A DNA stretch of 21,634 bases from contig JBPCJT010000054.1 of assembly GCA_051005015.1 (NCBI GenBank), positions 1 through 21,634 of the forward strand, in the 5' to 3' direction. Positions 1 to 7,763 of this stretch are shown here, in pieces; the stretch's first letter is position 1; each line of letters starts with the position of its first letter. A model generated the notes under the pieces. That model saw only the letters and a program-made list of their open reading frames with translations. It searched no databases and was not told the DNA's origin. Origin of the DNA: JACMME01 sp051005015. GTDB taxonomy: Bacteria; Gemmatimonadota; Gemmatimonadetes; Gemmatimonadales; Gemmatimonadaceae. The translations under genes and the position numbers were made by a program.

Positions 1-867
1 CCGAAGTGCTACGGCGCCTGTTCTCCGCCCCGCACCGAGCCGACACGCGCCATTGAGTGGACGCACAGGCTACTCGCCGCAATCCTGATCGCGGTGCTCG
101 CGGCACTCCTATTGGCCGCGTGGATGAGACGTGCAGAGACTGGGGTAGGAGGGCGCGGTGGCGTTTTGCGAATGGCTGCCTTCGCCACCGCGTTGGTACT
201 AGCTACCGCCCTCTTCGGCGCGGTTACGGTGAAACTTGGGAACGTTCCATACGCAACCGCCGGACATTGGCTACTGGCCACCCTGTTGATCGCCGCGCTG
301 GCGGCCACCGTTATTCGGGCGGGCGGTTTCGGCGGCTGGAGCGCTCGCGTTCAACCGGCGAGCGCCAGAATCGCCCGCAGCGCCTATGCCGCTGCGGGGA
401 TCACCCTTGCCGCCGTGATGCTCGGCGGGCTGACTGCCAAGGTTCCGGGTGCGAATGTCGCTTGTCAGGGGTTTCCGCTGTGCCGCGGCGAAGTGATCAC
501 AGCAGGCGGAGCACTGCATATACATGTCGCCCATCGAGTCGTGGCGCTGCTGCTCCTGCTGCATGTTGTCGGAATGCTCATGGCATCACGAAAGCGCAGG
601 GAGGCACCTGTTGTGGTCAGCGCTTTGCGCACTACCCTGGCCCTCATTGTTGTGCAGATTCTCCTGGCGGCTGCGATGCTAGAGATGCAGCTCCCTGCGC
701 ACCTGCGGTCGCTTCATCAGGCAGTGGGCGTCGCGGTATGGCTCTCGGCGTTCACGCTTGCGTATCTGGCCCGCATCGCATCCGGGGCATCGGCGATTTC
801 GGCGGCATCAAAGTCTGATGCTCCAAACGTACTGCCGCAGGGCGTTGCGAACGGAGTTTCGATGTGA
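1..867 (+). CDS. ctaA: Heme A synthase (COX15/CtaA family), 5'-truncated by the window edge
   Basis: This membrane enzyme converts heme O to heme A for aa3-type cytochrome oxidases. The reading frame is open from base 1, so the start lies upstream. Visible features are an early EWTHRLLA helix start (the conserved Glu and heme-ligand His of CtaA), several hydrophobic helices, a HIHVAHR segment and a later LRSLHQAVG helix, which supply the other conserved histidines. Two cysteine pairs, KCYGAC near the left edge and CQGFPLC further on, match the paired extracellular-loop cysteines of one CtaA class. The last codon and stop overlap the GTG start of the ABC exporter, so the two are probably co-transcribed. 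The family call is firm; the exact subclass is inferred. Confidence 0.88.
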   Translation, partial: PKCYGACSPPRTEPTRAIEWTHRLLAAILIAVLAALLLAAWMRRAETGVGGRGGVLRMAAFATALVLATALFGAVTVKLGNVPYATAGHWLLATLLIAALAATVIRAGGFGGWSARVQPASARIARSAYAAAGITLAAVMLGGLTAKVPGANVACQGFPLCRGEVITAGGALHIHVAHRVVALLLLLHVVGMLMASRKRREAPVVVSALRTTLALIVVQILLAAAMLEMQLPAHLRSLHQAVGVAVWLSAFTLAYLARIASGASAISAASKSDAPNVLPQGVANGVSM

Positions 868-2657
868 CGTTTGACGAGGGCACCGCCCCACGCGACAAGC
901 GCCGTAAGGGTCTTCCCTCCCCTGCTTCGCTTCGTCCATTGTTGCCGCGCATTCGGCCACACGCGGGCGCCCTCACGCTTGCAGCTCTGTGCCTGCTGTT
1001 GAGCGCGGTCGCGGGACTCGCCTTCCCGCAAGTGGTGAGGTACCTGATGGACGCCGCCTTCGTAGAGAAGAATGGCGTTTTGCTCGACCGCATCGCTCTC
1101 GGGCTTCTGGGGTTGTTCGGGGCACAGGCGCTTCTCAACTTCGCGCAGGTATACCTGCTCAGTTCCACCGCGGAACGCGTCATCGCCAAGCTCCGCGAAG
1201 ATCTATTTGCAAACCTTGTAAGGCTCTCGCCTGGATTTTTTACCGAGCGCCGAACCGGCGAATTGACGAGCAGATTGTCGTCCGACGTGACGCTGCTGCA
1301 GTCGATGCTCAGTCACCAGCTATCGGAGTTTGCGCGGCAGTTGCTGTACCTTTTCGGCGGCATTGCGTTGTTGCTACTGACGCACACGCGGCTGACTGTT
1401 ACTACGCTCATGGTGATCCCGTTTATCGTTGGAGCGGCCTGGTGGTTCGGACGGGCGCTGCGCCGCGCGAGCACCGGCGTGCAGGACAGGATCGCGGAGG
1501 CCATGGGCACCGCCGACGAGGCATTCGCGCAGATAAGAACGGTTCAGAGCTTCACGCGCGAGGCGGAGGAAACCCGTCGTTATGGCTTGCACCTCGTGGA
1601 TGTGGTGGCGGCCGCGATTCGCCGATCGCTCATCCGTGGTGCGTTCTTCGGTTTCATCACCTTCGCGGCGTTCGGCGGAGTCGTGGCAGTGTTGTGGCAG
1701 GGTGGACGCCTTGTGCTGGAGGGCGCGCTGACTGCCGGCGCGGTCGTATCGTTTCTGTTGTACGCCATCACCGTGGCGGCGGCCGTCGGCACGCTGGCGT
1801 CGCTTTTTGGAAGTTACCAGGAGGCTGTTGGGGCGGCTCTGAGGGTCTTCGAGCTTCTCACGGCTGTTCCGACAGTGGGTGAGCCCCTTTCCCCTGTACC
1901 GCTTCCGAAAAAGCTCCGCGGCGAGGTGATCCTCGATCGGGTGTCCTTCGCGTACGCACCACCTCTACCCGACGTGCTTCACGAGCTGACGCTCAGGATA
2001 GCGCCGGGTGAGGTAGTGGCATTGGTGGGGCCTTCGGGTGCTGGCAAGACGACGGTCGCCTCGCTCATCGCCCGCTTCTGGGATGTGACCTCGGGCCGAA
2101 TCACGCTCGATGGCATCGATATCAGACAGCTTGCCCTCGCCGATTTGCGTGGCTCAATCGGCATGGTGCCGCAGGAGCCGGCGCTCTTTAGCGGAACTGT
2201 GCGAGAGAACATCGCATACGCTCGCGAGGCAACGGATCAGGAAGTGGAGGAGGCGGCTCGCGCAGCACACGCCATGGAGTTCATCGAAAGGCTGGCCCTC
2301 GGAATGGAGACTCGCGTTGGAGAACGCGGCGTGAAGCTTTCCGGCGGGCAGCGTCAGCGGCTGGCAATCGCGCGAGTCTTTCTCAAGGATCCCGCCGTAG
2401 TGATTCTGGATGAAGCCACATCGAGCCTCGACAGCGAGAGCGAGCGCCTGGTGGGCGAGGCGATGGAAGACCTGCTGCGCGGGCGTTCGACACTGATCAT
2501 CGCGCACAGGTTAAGTACCGTGCGGAGGGCCGACCGGGTGGTAGTGATCGATCGAGGGTGCCTGGTCGAGGAGGGGAGCCACCTCGAGCTCCTCGCGGAG
2601 GATGGTGTATATGCGCGCCTTTATCGGGGCCAGTATCTGGAGGTAGAGAGCGGCTAG
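864..2657 (+). CDS. ABC exporter with fused membrane and ATPase domains (MsbA/ABC-B type)
   Basis: This is a 597-residue half-transporter, expected to dimerise and export a lipid, peptide or drug-like substrate across the inner membrane. The N-terminal half (about residues 30-320) holds hydrophobic helices of the ABC type 1 membrane domain. The ATPase domain follows with Walker A GPSGAGKTT near 388-396, a Q-loop in MVPQEPALFSG, signature LSGGQRQR near 491, Walker B VVILDEATSSLD near 511 and an H-loop in IIAHRLST near 544. All are intact. The GTG start at 864 has a GGAG seven bases upstream and overlaps the ctaA stop. The substrate cannot be read from the sequence; its place beside heme A synthase does not prove a role in heme metabolism. 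Confidence 0.93.
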   Translation: MTFDEGTAPRDKRRKGLPSPASLRPLLPRIRPHAGALTLAALCLLLSAVAGLAFPQVVRYLMDAAFVEKNGVLLDRIALGLLGLFGAQALLNFAQVYLLSSTAERVIAKLREDLFANLVRLSPGFFTERRTGELTSRLSSDVTLLQSMLSHQLSEFARQLLYLFGGIALLLLTHTRLTVTTLMVIPFIVGAAWWFGRALRRASTGVQDRIAEAMGTADEAFAQIRTVQSFTREAEETRRYGLHLVDVVAAAIRRSLIRGAFFGFITFAAFGGVVAVLWQGGRLVLEGALTAGAVVSFLLYAITVAAAVGTLASLFGSYQEAVGAALRVFELLTAVPTVGEPLSPVPLPKKLRGEVILDRVSFAYAPPLPDVLHELTLRIAPGEVVALVGPSGAGKTTVASLIARFWDVTSGRITLDGIDIRQLALADLRGSIGMVPQEPALFSGTVRENIAYAREATDQEVEEAARAAHAMEFIERLALGMETRVGERGVKLSGGQRQRLAIARVFLKDPAVVILDEATSSLDSESERLVGEAMEDLLRGRSTLIIAHRLSTVRRADRVVVIDRGCLVEEGSHLELLAEDGVYARLYRGQYLEVESG

Positions 2658-2680
2658 CGGGGCGGCAGCGGAAATACAGC

Positions 2681-2694
2681 GCGTCAGCGGACGC
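2681..2694. terminator. Weak hairpin between convergent genes
   Basis: GCGTC and GACGC can pair around a four-base AGCG loop in the 47-base gap between the convergent ABC exporter and lipoprotein genes. There is no T tract on either side, so intrinsic termination is only a possibility. Confidence 0.2.
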
Positions 2695-2704
2695 TCGGGC
2701 ATCA

Positions 2705-3490
2705 CTAGAAGCGCATCACCAACCGTGTTGCAGCTGCCGAGTTTACGCTCACGGTCGTGTCACGCTCGCCGAGCCGTGGGTGCCAGGCGACAAGGCGATA
2801 TCGGCCAGGTGGCACATCGTCGAGGCGAAAATCGCCTGCCGCGCCGGTGACCGTGAAGTATGGGTGGTCGAAAACCTGAATCCACCCGCGCATCCACGTG
2901 TGGAGGTCGCTTCGCACGAGCACACGTCCGGCTCGTTTCAGCACCGTCTCCACAGGTACCACGGCGCCGGCATCGTGCTGAAGGATGGTTTCTATGGTCT
3001 TGCCGTTGGAGGCAGCCACGAACCGGGTGCGGTGCTCGATGGGATCGTGGCTCATTACGTTCAGCATTCCACCGGCGATCGCCGCCTGAACGCGCGGCTC
3101 GAACCCGCAGCGGGCAATTGCGATCGTGAAACGCCGGGTGTCTGGAAGAGGCTTTCCTGCTCTTGCGTCATCGAGCCATACGATGACCTCGGCAACACGG
3201 CGCCCGCTCCGCTGGATGAGGGGAATGCGAATGGTGCCGGCGCTGCACTCGCTGGACCCAACTGGAGGCTCGACAGTCGTATCGGCGGGGACGTCGCCCA
3301 CCAGCTCAACAGCGCCGGCTATAGTTCCGCCGTTGGGCACAAAGCTCGCTCGATAGGGCGGGCGCGGAATCTCCAGCTCAGAGGCGCCGGTCACCGCGTG
3401 TGACTCCGTGGCATTCGCTTCGGGGTCTGGTTCGCCGCAGGCGGATGCGTAAAATACCAGTGCCAGGAGGGCGGCGATGGGGTAGTGCAT
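2705..3490 (-). CDS. Exported cupredoxin-like / carboxypeptidase-regulatory-like lipoprotein
   Basis: The 261-residue protein starts with a short hydrophobic signal ending ASAC, a probable lipobox with Cys18, so it is likely anchored on the outer face of a membrane. The middle (about 55-205) resembles the cupredoxin-like domain of proteins often labelled methylamine-utilization or plastocyanin-like. It has ECSAG, the CGFEP segment, His153 in DPIEHR, and the SDLHTWM block with His197 and Met200. The C-terminus (about 205-261) is a carboxypeptidase-regulatory-like beta domain (YFTVTGAAGDFRLDDVPPG, then AWHPRLG). In relatives the block usually reads C-D-x-H-x-W-M; here the Cys is Ser194, so a type I copper site may be lost or altered. 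The role is unknown; placement beside ctaA suggests, but does not show, a link to respiration. Confidence 0.7.
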   Translation of the reverse strand: MHYPIAALLALVFYASACGEPDPEANATESHAVTGASELEIPRPPYRASFVPNGGTIAGAVELVGDVPADTTVEPPVGSSECSAGTIRIPLIQRSGRRVAEVIVWLDDARAGKPLPDTRRFTIAIARCGFEPRVQAAIAGGMLNVMSHDPIEHRTRFVAASNGKTIETILQHDAGAVVPVETVLKRAGRVLVRSDLHTWMRGWIQVFDHPYFTVTGAAGDFRLDDVPPGRYRLVAWHPRLGERDTTVSVNSAAATRLVMRF

Positions 3491-3716
3491 GACCGTGTGG
3501 GCGCCGTTGCAGATGCCAGACCCTATGTAGGTGCCAGTGCGGGTAGCAGTGTTAATTGCCAGAGTGAGTCCAGGTTCAGTGTGTGTGTGCGTTTATGGAA
3601 ATGTCGCAAGCGACGGGCCGGTGGGATGGAATGCGGACAGCGGATTGCGACTGCGGATTTCGGGTTATCGATCACCAATCACCAATTTCGGATCACGGAT
3701 CTTGCGATTGTGCTGT
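3491..3716. other. Intergenic region between divergent genes
   Basis: This 226-base gap should contain the promoters for the divergent lipoprotein and GH18 genes. No convincing -35/-10 pair was found. It holds a short GT-rich run near 3578-3591 and, at its right end, a 7-base-period repeat array. An open frame extends upstream of the GH18 start to about 3531, but its translation shows no conserved features. Confidence 0.5.
3657..3705. repeat. Imperfect heptanucleotide tandem repeat (ATYWCSR-like)
   Basis: Seven consecutive 7-base units begin at 3657, 3664, 3671, 3678, 3685, 3692 and 3699. Two central units are identical (ATCACCA), two others are ATTTCGG and one is ATCACGG. Every unit begins R-T-Y. 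The array ends 11 bases before the preferred GH18 start and is noncoding under that start choice. Confidence 0.7.
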
Positions 3717-4775
3717 GTGACTTTGTTTAGTCGCCTGTTTCCCGTTGTTATTCTAACAGCGATGGCTTGCTCGTCGCTTCCCATTATCGGGCGCGCGAAG
3801 CGCGAGGTCTGGTCGTTCGCGGCACCCTGGGATGCGAGGAGCATCGCGAGCGCCAAGGCACATGGCGGGTCACTCGATGGAATCGTGTCTGGCTGGATAA
3901 CGCTGGACAGTCTGACCGGCGAGCCGCGGCCGCAACTGCCAGACTCTCTCTTCGCGTCCATGTCGTCTGGAACGAAAAAGCTGATGCTGGTAACGTCGTT
4001 TGCGGGCCAGCGCTTTCATCCCGCGACAATTCGTGGACTCGCGTCTGCTCCCGCGCAGCTCACGCGCGTCGCGAACGACATCGGGCGGCGCGCGTCTGTC
4101 GGCGGCTATGCGGGAATTGTGCTGGATTTTGAGCAGCACGTCCCTGCTGACCTGCCCGCACTCATCGTCGTTGCGCGCGCTATTCGCGAAGCGGCGCACG
4201 CGCGGGACATCCGGCCCGTTGTTCTGGCAATTCCGCCGGGCGATACGGCCGCATACCCGGGAGGGCCGCTGGCCAGCGCCGTCGACATGCTAATGGTGAT
4301 GCTGTATGACGAGCATTGGGCGTCCTCATCCCCCGGACCGATCGCTTCTCCCGAGTGGGTGCGGCGACACCTGGGGCTTCGAGTCGGCGAGGTAGGCGCC
4401 GGACGGCTGGTGGCTGGACTCCCACTTTACGGATATCTCTGGCGTCGCGACTCTACCGGGCGGTCGTCTCCCGCACCATCGAATTCGACGCCTGCTCTGG
4501 CCGGCTATTCTGGCGAGACGATGAGCTTTAATGAAACCCAAAACTTTGTTAGCGCCGCGGGCCTGTCGCTGGAACGGGATCCGTCCTCTGGCTCGCTACG
4601 GGCCGCGCGTCCGCTAATGTGGGAGGTTTGGGTAACCGATGCTGAGCTGCTTCGTGCGTTGGTGGAGGAAGCCGAGGGAGCTGGAGTGCGGCGAATTGCT
4701 CTTTGGCGCCTGGGCCTAGAAGACCCGCGCATCTGGGGAGTGGGGGATGGGGGCTGGCGCGTGGGAAGGAAGTAG
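3717..4775 (+). CDS. GH18-type glycoside hydrolase, exported
   Basis: The predicted product is about 352 residues, in the chitinase/spore-cortex-lytic-like GH18 fold that cleaves amino-sugar polymers or peptidoglycan-like glycans. Supporting segments are GIVLDFEQH, where Asp137 and Glu139 sit at the end of the GH18 catalytic motif with Glu139 as predicted proton donor; MLMVMLYDEHW; a VAGLPLYGYLW strand; and IALWRLGLEDPRIW near the C-terminus. I prefer GTG 3717 because it gives a compact signal (TLFSRLFPVVILTAMACSS) with a possible lipidated Cys; the longer frame from 3531 adds an implausible leader. The last dozen residues are encoded by a 7-base repeat array and look non-conserved. The substrate is unknown. 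Confidence 0.75.
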   Translation: MTLFSRLFPVVILTAMACSSLPIIGRAKREVWSFAAPWDARSIASAKAHGGSLDGIVSGWITLDSLTGEPRPQLPDSLFASMSSGTKKLMLVTSFAGQRFHPATIRGLASAPAQLTRVANDIGRRASVGGYAGIVLDFEQHVPADLPALIVVARAIREAAHARDIRPVVLAIPPGDTAAYPGGPLASAVDMLMVMLYDEHWASSSPGPIASPEWVRRHLGLRVGEVGAGRLVAGLPLYGYLWRRDSTGRSSPAPSNSTPALAGYSGETMSFNETQNFVSAAGLSLERDPSSGSLRAARPLMWEVWVTDAELLRALVEEAEGAGVRRIALWRLGLEDPRIWGVGDGGWRVGRK

Positions 4776-4804
4776 GCGGGGAGCCAGGGAGTAGGGAGTG
4801 GAGT
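4735..4804. repeat. G-rich imperfect heptanucleotide repeat crossing the GH18 stop codon
   Basis: About ten G-rich units of seven bases run from inside the 3' end of the GH18 gene through its stop into the intergenic space. The clearest units are GGGGAGT (4735), GGGGGAT (4742), GGGGGCT (4749), and two identical AGGGAGT units (4786 and 4793). The middle units are degenerate. Confidence 0.6.
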
Positions 4805-4964
4805 GCCTGTGCCTCACGTTTGTAGGCTTCCGCCTCCCGCAATCATGAAGCAGAGACCGGATCACTGGCGCGATATTAACCGCGCAGGCGGAGAGTCGAC
4901 TCTTCGAACGAGGACGACGCCGAGGATCAGGATGGCGGTTCAGAGCAGTGCCACCGGTCACTGT
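4776..4964. other. Convergent intergenic region with a 12-base palindrome
   Basis: This 189-base stretch separates the 3' ends of the GH18 and M24 peptidase genes. It contains the end of the G-rich repeat and a perfect palindrome AGAGTCGACTCT at 4892-4903, followed directly by TTCGAA. There is no T tract, so it is not a classical terminator. I looked for a tRNA around the TTCGAA and found no matching arms. No small gene is supported. Confidence 0.45.
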
Positions 4965-6143
4965 TCACGCCACGATGAGTTCCCGCTGGTAGTCTCGCGG
5001 CGTGATCGTCGCGCCCCGCTCACCAATGTAGGCGTTCACCTCGCACCGCATTCCTATCTCGCCGGCGATGTAGATTCCTGGCTCGATGGAGAACGCGACG
5101 CCCGGTATTAGCAGGCGCTCTTCGCGCGTTTCGAAGTTGTCGATGTGAGGGCCCGATCCGTGCAGATCCCTCGCGTCGATCGAATGACCCGTGCGATGCG
5201 TGAAGTACTCGCCAAATCCGCGCTCGGTCACAACGCGGCGCGCCGCGTCGTCGACGTCACCTCCCGAAAAGGGCTTGCCGCTCGCCGCGTGCTCTCGTAC
5301 ATACGCTATGGCCGCGTCGCGCGCATCCCGCACTGCCTCCCATACTGCCACGGCACGAGGCGTCGGTGTCCCCATCACCCCCATCCACGTCTGGTCTCCG
5401 TAAACTCCTCCGGGCTCCCTGGCGAAGAGGTCGACCAGTAACACGTCGCCGGTTTCGATGCGCCGCGGCTGAGTTGCCGACGGCTCGTAGTGCGGATTGG
5501 CTGCGTTGGCGCCCGCGGCAACGATCGGCGAGTGGTCGGACGCCACTCCCGCGCGCGAGAAACGCTCCATGATCCAGGAGGCCAGCTCGTGCTCCGTGAC
5601 TGGTGCTCCAGCGCGAGTCTGCGCTGCCGCGTGGGCGATCGCGTCGCGCCCAACCTGGGCCACAATGACAGCGGCACGCTCGTGGGATGCAATCTGCTCC
5701 GCGGACAGGACGGCGTAAAAGCGTGTTACCAACTCACCCGACGAAACCACTGTGGCTCCGGCTCCGCGCACCAGCTCGAGCACCCCCGCCGGCGTTCGGT
5801 CGAGATAGGGAACCGCATCTCTGGGCGAGTACTCCATGGCGACACGTTTGTCTCGCACGTGCTTCGAAATCAGCTCCTCGAGCGCAAGCCAGGTACTGTA
5901 CTTCTCGCGTTTCCACTCGGCGGGCCACCTTCGCCACGCTCCCTGCTCGATGTTGTGTGTGATGGCGACGGGGACTCCATTCGCCGGGATGAAAGCGAAG
6001 ACACGGCGTGAGACCATCCCCTCCAGCCCAAGCATGCCGGACGCTATCGGGTTCAAGCCGCGGAAGTCGAAAAGCAGCCATCCATCGACACCCGCATCGC
6101 GCAGCGCACCCTGCACGGCGGGGAGCATCGCCAGCGTCAGCAT
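4965..6143 (-). CDS. M24-family metallopeptidase (Xaa-Pro aminopeptidase-like)
   Basis: This 392-residue cytosolic-looking enzyme belongs to the pita-bread fold metallopeptidases, which remove N-terminal residues, often before proline. An N-terminal creatinase-like domain (about 1-155) precedes the catalytic domain. The five expected metal ligands are present: Asp238 in LLVDLFAR, Asp250 in YGDQTW, His320 in HRTGHSID, Glu354 in FSIEPGIYI and Glu368 in RCEVNAYI. I chose the ATG at 6143 because a GAGG lies four bases upstream and the extra 24 residues of the longer frame (to 6215) look like an unconserved leader overlapping the divergent gene. It could equally be a Xaa-Pro dipeptidase; the sequence does not separate the two. 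Confidence 0.88.
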   Translation of the reverse strand: MLTLAMLPAVQGALRDAGVDGWLLFDFRGLNPIASGMLGLEGMVSRRVFAFIPANGVPVAITHNIEQGAWRRWPAEWKREKYSTWLALEELISKHVRDKRVAMEYSPRDAVPYLDRTPAGVLELVRGAGATVVSSGELVTRFYAVLSAEQIASHERAAVIVAQVGRDAIAHAAAQTRAGAPVTEHELASWIMERFSRAGVASDHSPIVAAGANAANPHYEPSATQPRRIETGDVLLVDLFAREPGGVYGDQTWMGVMGTPTPRAVAVWEAVRDARDAAIAYVREHAASGKPFSGGDVDDAARRVVTERGFGEYFTHRTGHSIDARDLHGSGPHIDNFETREERLLIPGVAFSIEPGIYIAGEIGMRCEVNAYIGERGATITPRDYQRELIVA

Positions 6144-6236
6144 GCGGCCTCGCTGTGCACACGCTCTTGTGATGCGCGCGTTGTGACAGTAGTCTCGCAC
6201 CGATTCGCGCGGCACGAAACGTCGGACAGGGAGACT

Positions 6237-7055
6237 GTGGTCGGCATTCAGGAAATCGCGCTCCTCGCGCTGCTGGGATTGGTAGTTGGAACGTATGGCA
6301 CGCTGGTCGGGCTTGGCGGCGGGTTTTTGATCGTCCCGCTACTCCTGCTGATCTATAAGTTGCCGCCGCCGGTGGCCGCCGCAACCTCCCTGGTCGTCGT
6401 ACTGATCAACGCGGTGAGCGGATCGGCGGGCTATCTGCGCCGCGGCCGCGTCGATGTCGGCACTGCGCTCGTGCTCGCGCTCGCCACAGTGCCGGGCGCG
6501 TTTATCGGTCCGTGGATCGCCGAGCGGATTTCAGAACGAATTTTCAAGGTCGTATTCGGTCTCTTTCTCCTGGCGATGGCGGGGTTTCTCATTATCCGGC
6601 CTGAAGGGAGGCCACAGGTAACCGGTTCGCACGCGGTTGGTTTTGGAAGGGTGTCGCGGGTATTCAGGGACGCGGACGGGTCCAGCTTCGAGTACACTTA
6701 CAGTCTGCCGCTCGCGCTCGGCATCAGCTTCATAGTCGGCATATTGGCCAGCCTGCTCGGAATTGGTGGTGGTATCGTTCACGTCCCGGCAATGATTCAC
6801 CTGATGGGCTTCCCCATTCATATCGCGACGGCGACGTCGACGCTGGTGCTGGCAATCACCGCTGGGGTGGGAACCATGGAGTACGCCCGGCGCGATTACA
6901 TAGACTGGGGACTCGCGGCTGCCATAGGAATCGGAGTAGTGGTGGGTGCTCAGCTTGGGGCCGCCGTCGCGCACAGGTTGCATGGGCGGCGCATCGTGCG
7001 GTTGATGACAGTGGCGGTGGTGGTGCTGGGAGTTAGACTGCTGTGGCCCACCTAG
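6237..7055 (+). CDS. TauE/SafE-family membrane permease (sulfite exporter-like)
   Basis: A polytopic inner-membrane protein of about 272 residues with an internal duplication: GLGGGFLIVP in the first half is echoed by GIGGGIVHVP in the second, the hallmark of the TauE/SafE (DUF81) family. Members move sulfite, sulfoacetate or other small anions. A hydrophilic loop (about REGRP through FEYTY) separates the halves. The GTG at 6237 is preferred because AGGGAG lies just upstream at 6228-6233, although the three-base spacing is short; a longer GTG start at 6183 also exists. It is divergent from the M24 peptidase. There are no sulfur-metabolism neighbours, so the substrate is open. Confidence 0.85.
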   Translation: MVGIQEIALLALLGLVVGTYGTLVGLGGGFLIVPLLLLIYKLPPPVAAATSLVVVLINAVSGSAGYLRRGRVDVGTALVLALATVPGAFIGPWIAERISERIFKVVFGLFLLAMAGFLIIRPEGRPQVTGSHAVGFGRVSRVFRDADGSSFEYTYSLPLALGISFIVGILASLLGIGGGIVHVPAMIHLMGFPIHIATATSTLVLAITAGVGTMEYARRDYIDWGLAAAIGIGVVVGAQLGAAVAHRLHGRRIVRLMTVAVVVLGVRLLWPT

Positions 7056-7140
7056 GGGAGCAACCGAAATTTAACAGGTGCCCGTCCCCGGTCTTGCTCG
7101 CACTTCGTCGCGTGTTCCAGTCCGCATCCCAACAGCTGCA

Positions 7141-7182
7141 CCCACTCCCCAGACCGCCTACCGCCACTCCGCTCGCCACTCG
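7141..7182. repeat. Degenerate heptad-like repeat at the end of the V4R-like gene
   Basis: On the minus strand the units read roughly CGAGTGG, CGAGCGG, AGTGGCG, GTAGGCG, GTCTGGG, GAGTGGG. The 7-base phase is weak and part of the region encodes the C-terminal EWRAEWR, so this may be chance plus codon repetition. Confidence 0.25.
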
Positions 7183-7763
7183 CATGTGCCCTCTCCTCTC
7201 GCACTGCAGCGCACGTGCTCGACGCTGCCACCGGCATTCACGAGAAGAGTCAGCAATTCCACCAGGCACGCTTCGTAAAACGAGCACCCCTTTTCCCGAG
7301 CGACACTGTCGAGAGTTACCGGATCGGGAACCTCAAGGATCAGATTCGTGCCGACCCGGCGCACGACGCCATTCAGGTAGCGCTGCGCGATCTTGTTGGC
7401 GCGGCGGAGAGCAAGCGGCCGAGCCAGGAAGGCGGGTAGCGCGTGCAGCAGTCGGCGAACCGAGAATGGGACGGTTTCGTACGCCTCCCGCGCGAGAAAT
7501 CGTCCAGCTTCGCGGAACACCGCTTCGGCATCGGGACGCCTGCCCAGAAGCGTGGCGAGCGCGACGACTTCATCTTGAACCGTCCGCTGGTTTCGCTTGA
7601 CGGCCTCGGAATAGCGCTGAATTTGTATGTAGACGGTTTCGCTCAGTCCCAGGCGTTTGTTTCTCAGCTCAGGCACGAACTCCGCATCGGGATCGTCGTC
7701 CGGAGCATCGACGCTACGGACTGCCTTAAGAAAGCTGAGCGGTAGGAGTGCGTCGACGGTCAT
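7158..7763 (-). CDS. Protein with a V4R-like C-terminal domain
   Basis: A soluble protein of about 201 residues. The N-terminal part (VDALLPLSFLKAVRSVD...) is unrecognised. From about residue 80 it runs through an EAGRFLAREAYE helix, a strand (VVRRVGTNLILEVPDP), a CSFYEACLVELLTLL helix and a C-terminal RCSARGEGTCEWRAEW. That last pattern, a Cys pair spaced by Gly-containing turns followed by aromatic strand residues, resembles the 4-vinyl-reductase (V4R) small-molecule-binding domain. V4R domains occur in bacteriochlorophyll enzymes and in hydrocarbon or redox sensors, so no reaction is implied. ATG 7763 is preferred over GTG 7796; neither has a good ribosome binding site. It is divergent from the nine-gene operon and could be a regulator of it. 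Confidence 0.55.
   Translation of the reverse strand: MTVDALLPLSFLKAVRSVDAPDDDPDAEFVPELRNKRLGLSETVYIQIQRYSEAVKRNQRTVQDEVVALATLLGRRPDAEAVFREAGRFLAREAYETVPFSVRRLLHALPAFLARPLALRRANKIAQRYLNGVVRRVGTNLILEVPDPVTLDSVAREKGCSFYEACLVELLTLLVNAGGSVEHVRCSARGEGTCEWRAEWR

Noticed and set aside
989..1882. 297-codon open frame inside the ABC exporter
   Set aside because: It is an alternate-frame shadow with Arg- and Gly-rich, non-conserved translation; the 864-2657 frame carries all ABC motifs.
864..2657. Dedicated heme or cytochrome exporter (CydDC-like)
   Set aside because: Only one half-transporter is present, and nothing beyond adjacency to ctaA supports a heme-linked substrate.
2558..3403. 281-codon plus-strand frame opposite the lipoprotein gene
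   Set aside because: Its product has no family-like features, while the minus strand encodes a signal peptide, cupredoxin-like motifs and a carboxypeptidase-regulatory-like tail.
3657..3705. CRISPR array
   Set aside because: The repeat unit is only seven bases with no spacers, and there are no cas genes nearby.
3531..3716. N-terminal extension of the GH18 protein from 3531
   Set aside because: The extra residues are encoded partly by a GT run and a heptad repeat and would place the signal peptide about 60 residues into the protein.
4840..4964. tRNA around the TTCGAA in the convergent gap
   Set aside because: The T-loop-like TTCGAA has no pairing five-base stem and no acceptor or anticodon arms could be drawn on either strand.
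5734..6384. 216-codon minus-strand frame over the M24 peptidase and TauE genes
   Set aside because: It is an alternate-frame shadow of the M24 gene and crosses into the divergent gene; its translation is Arg/Pro/Ala-rich without motifs.
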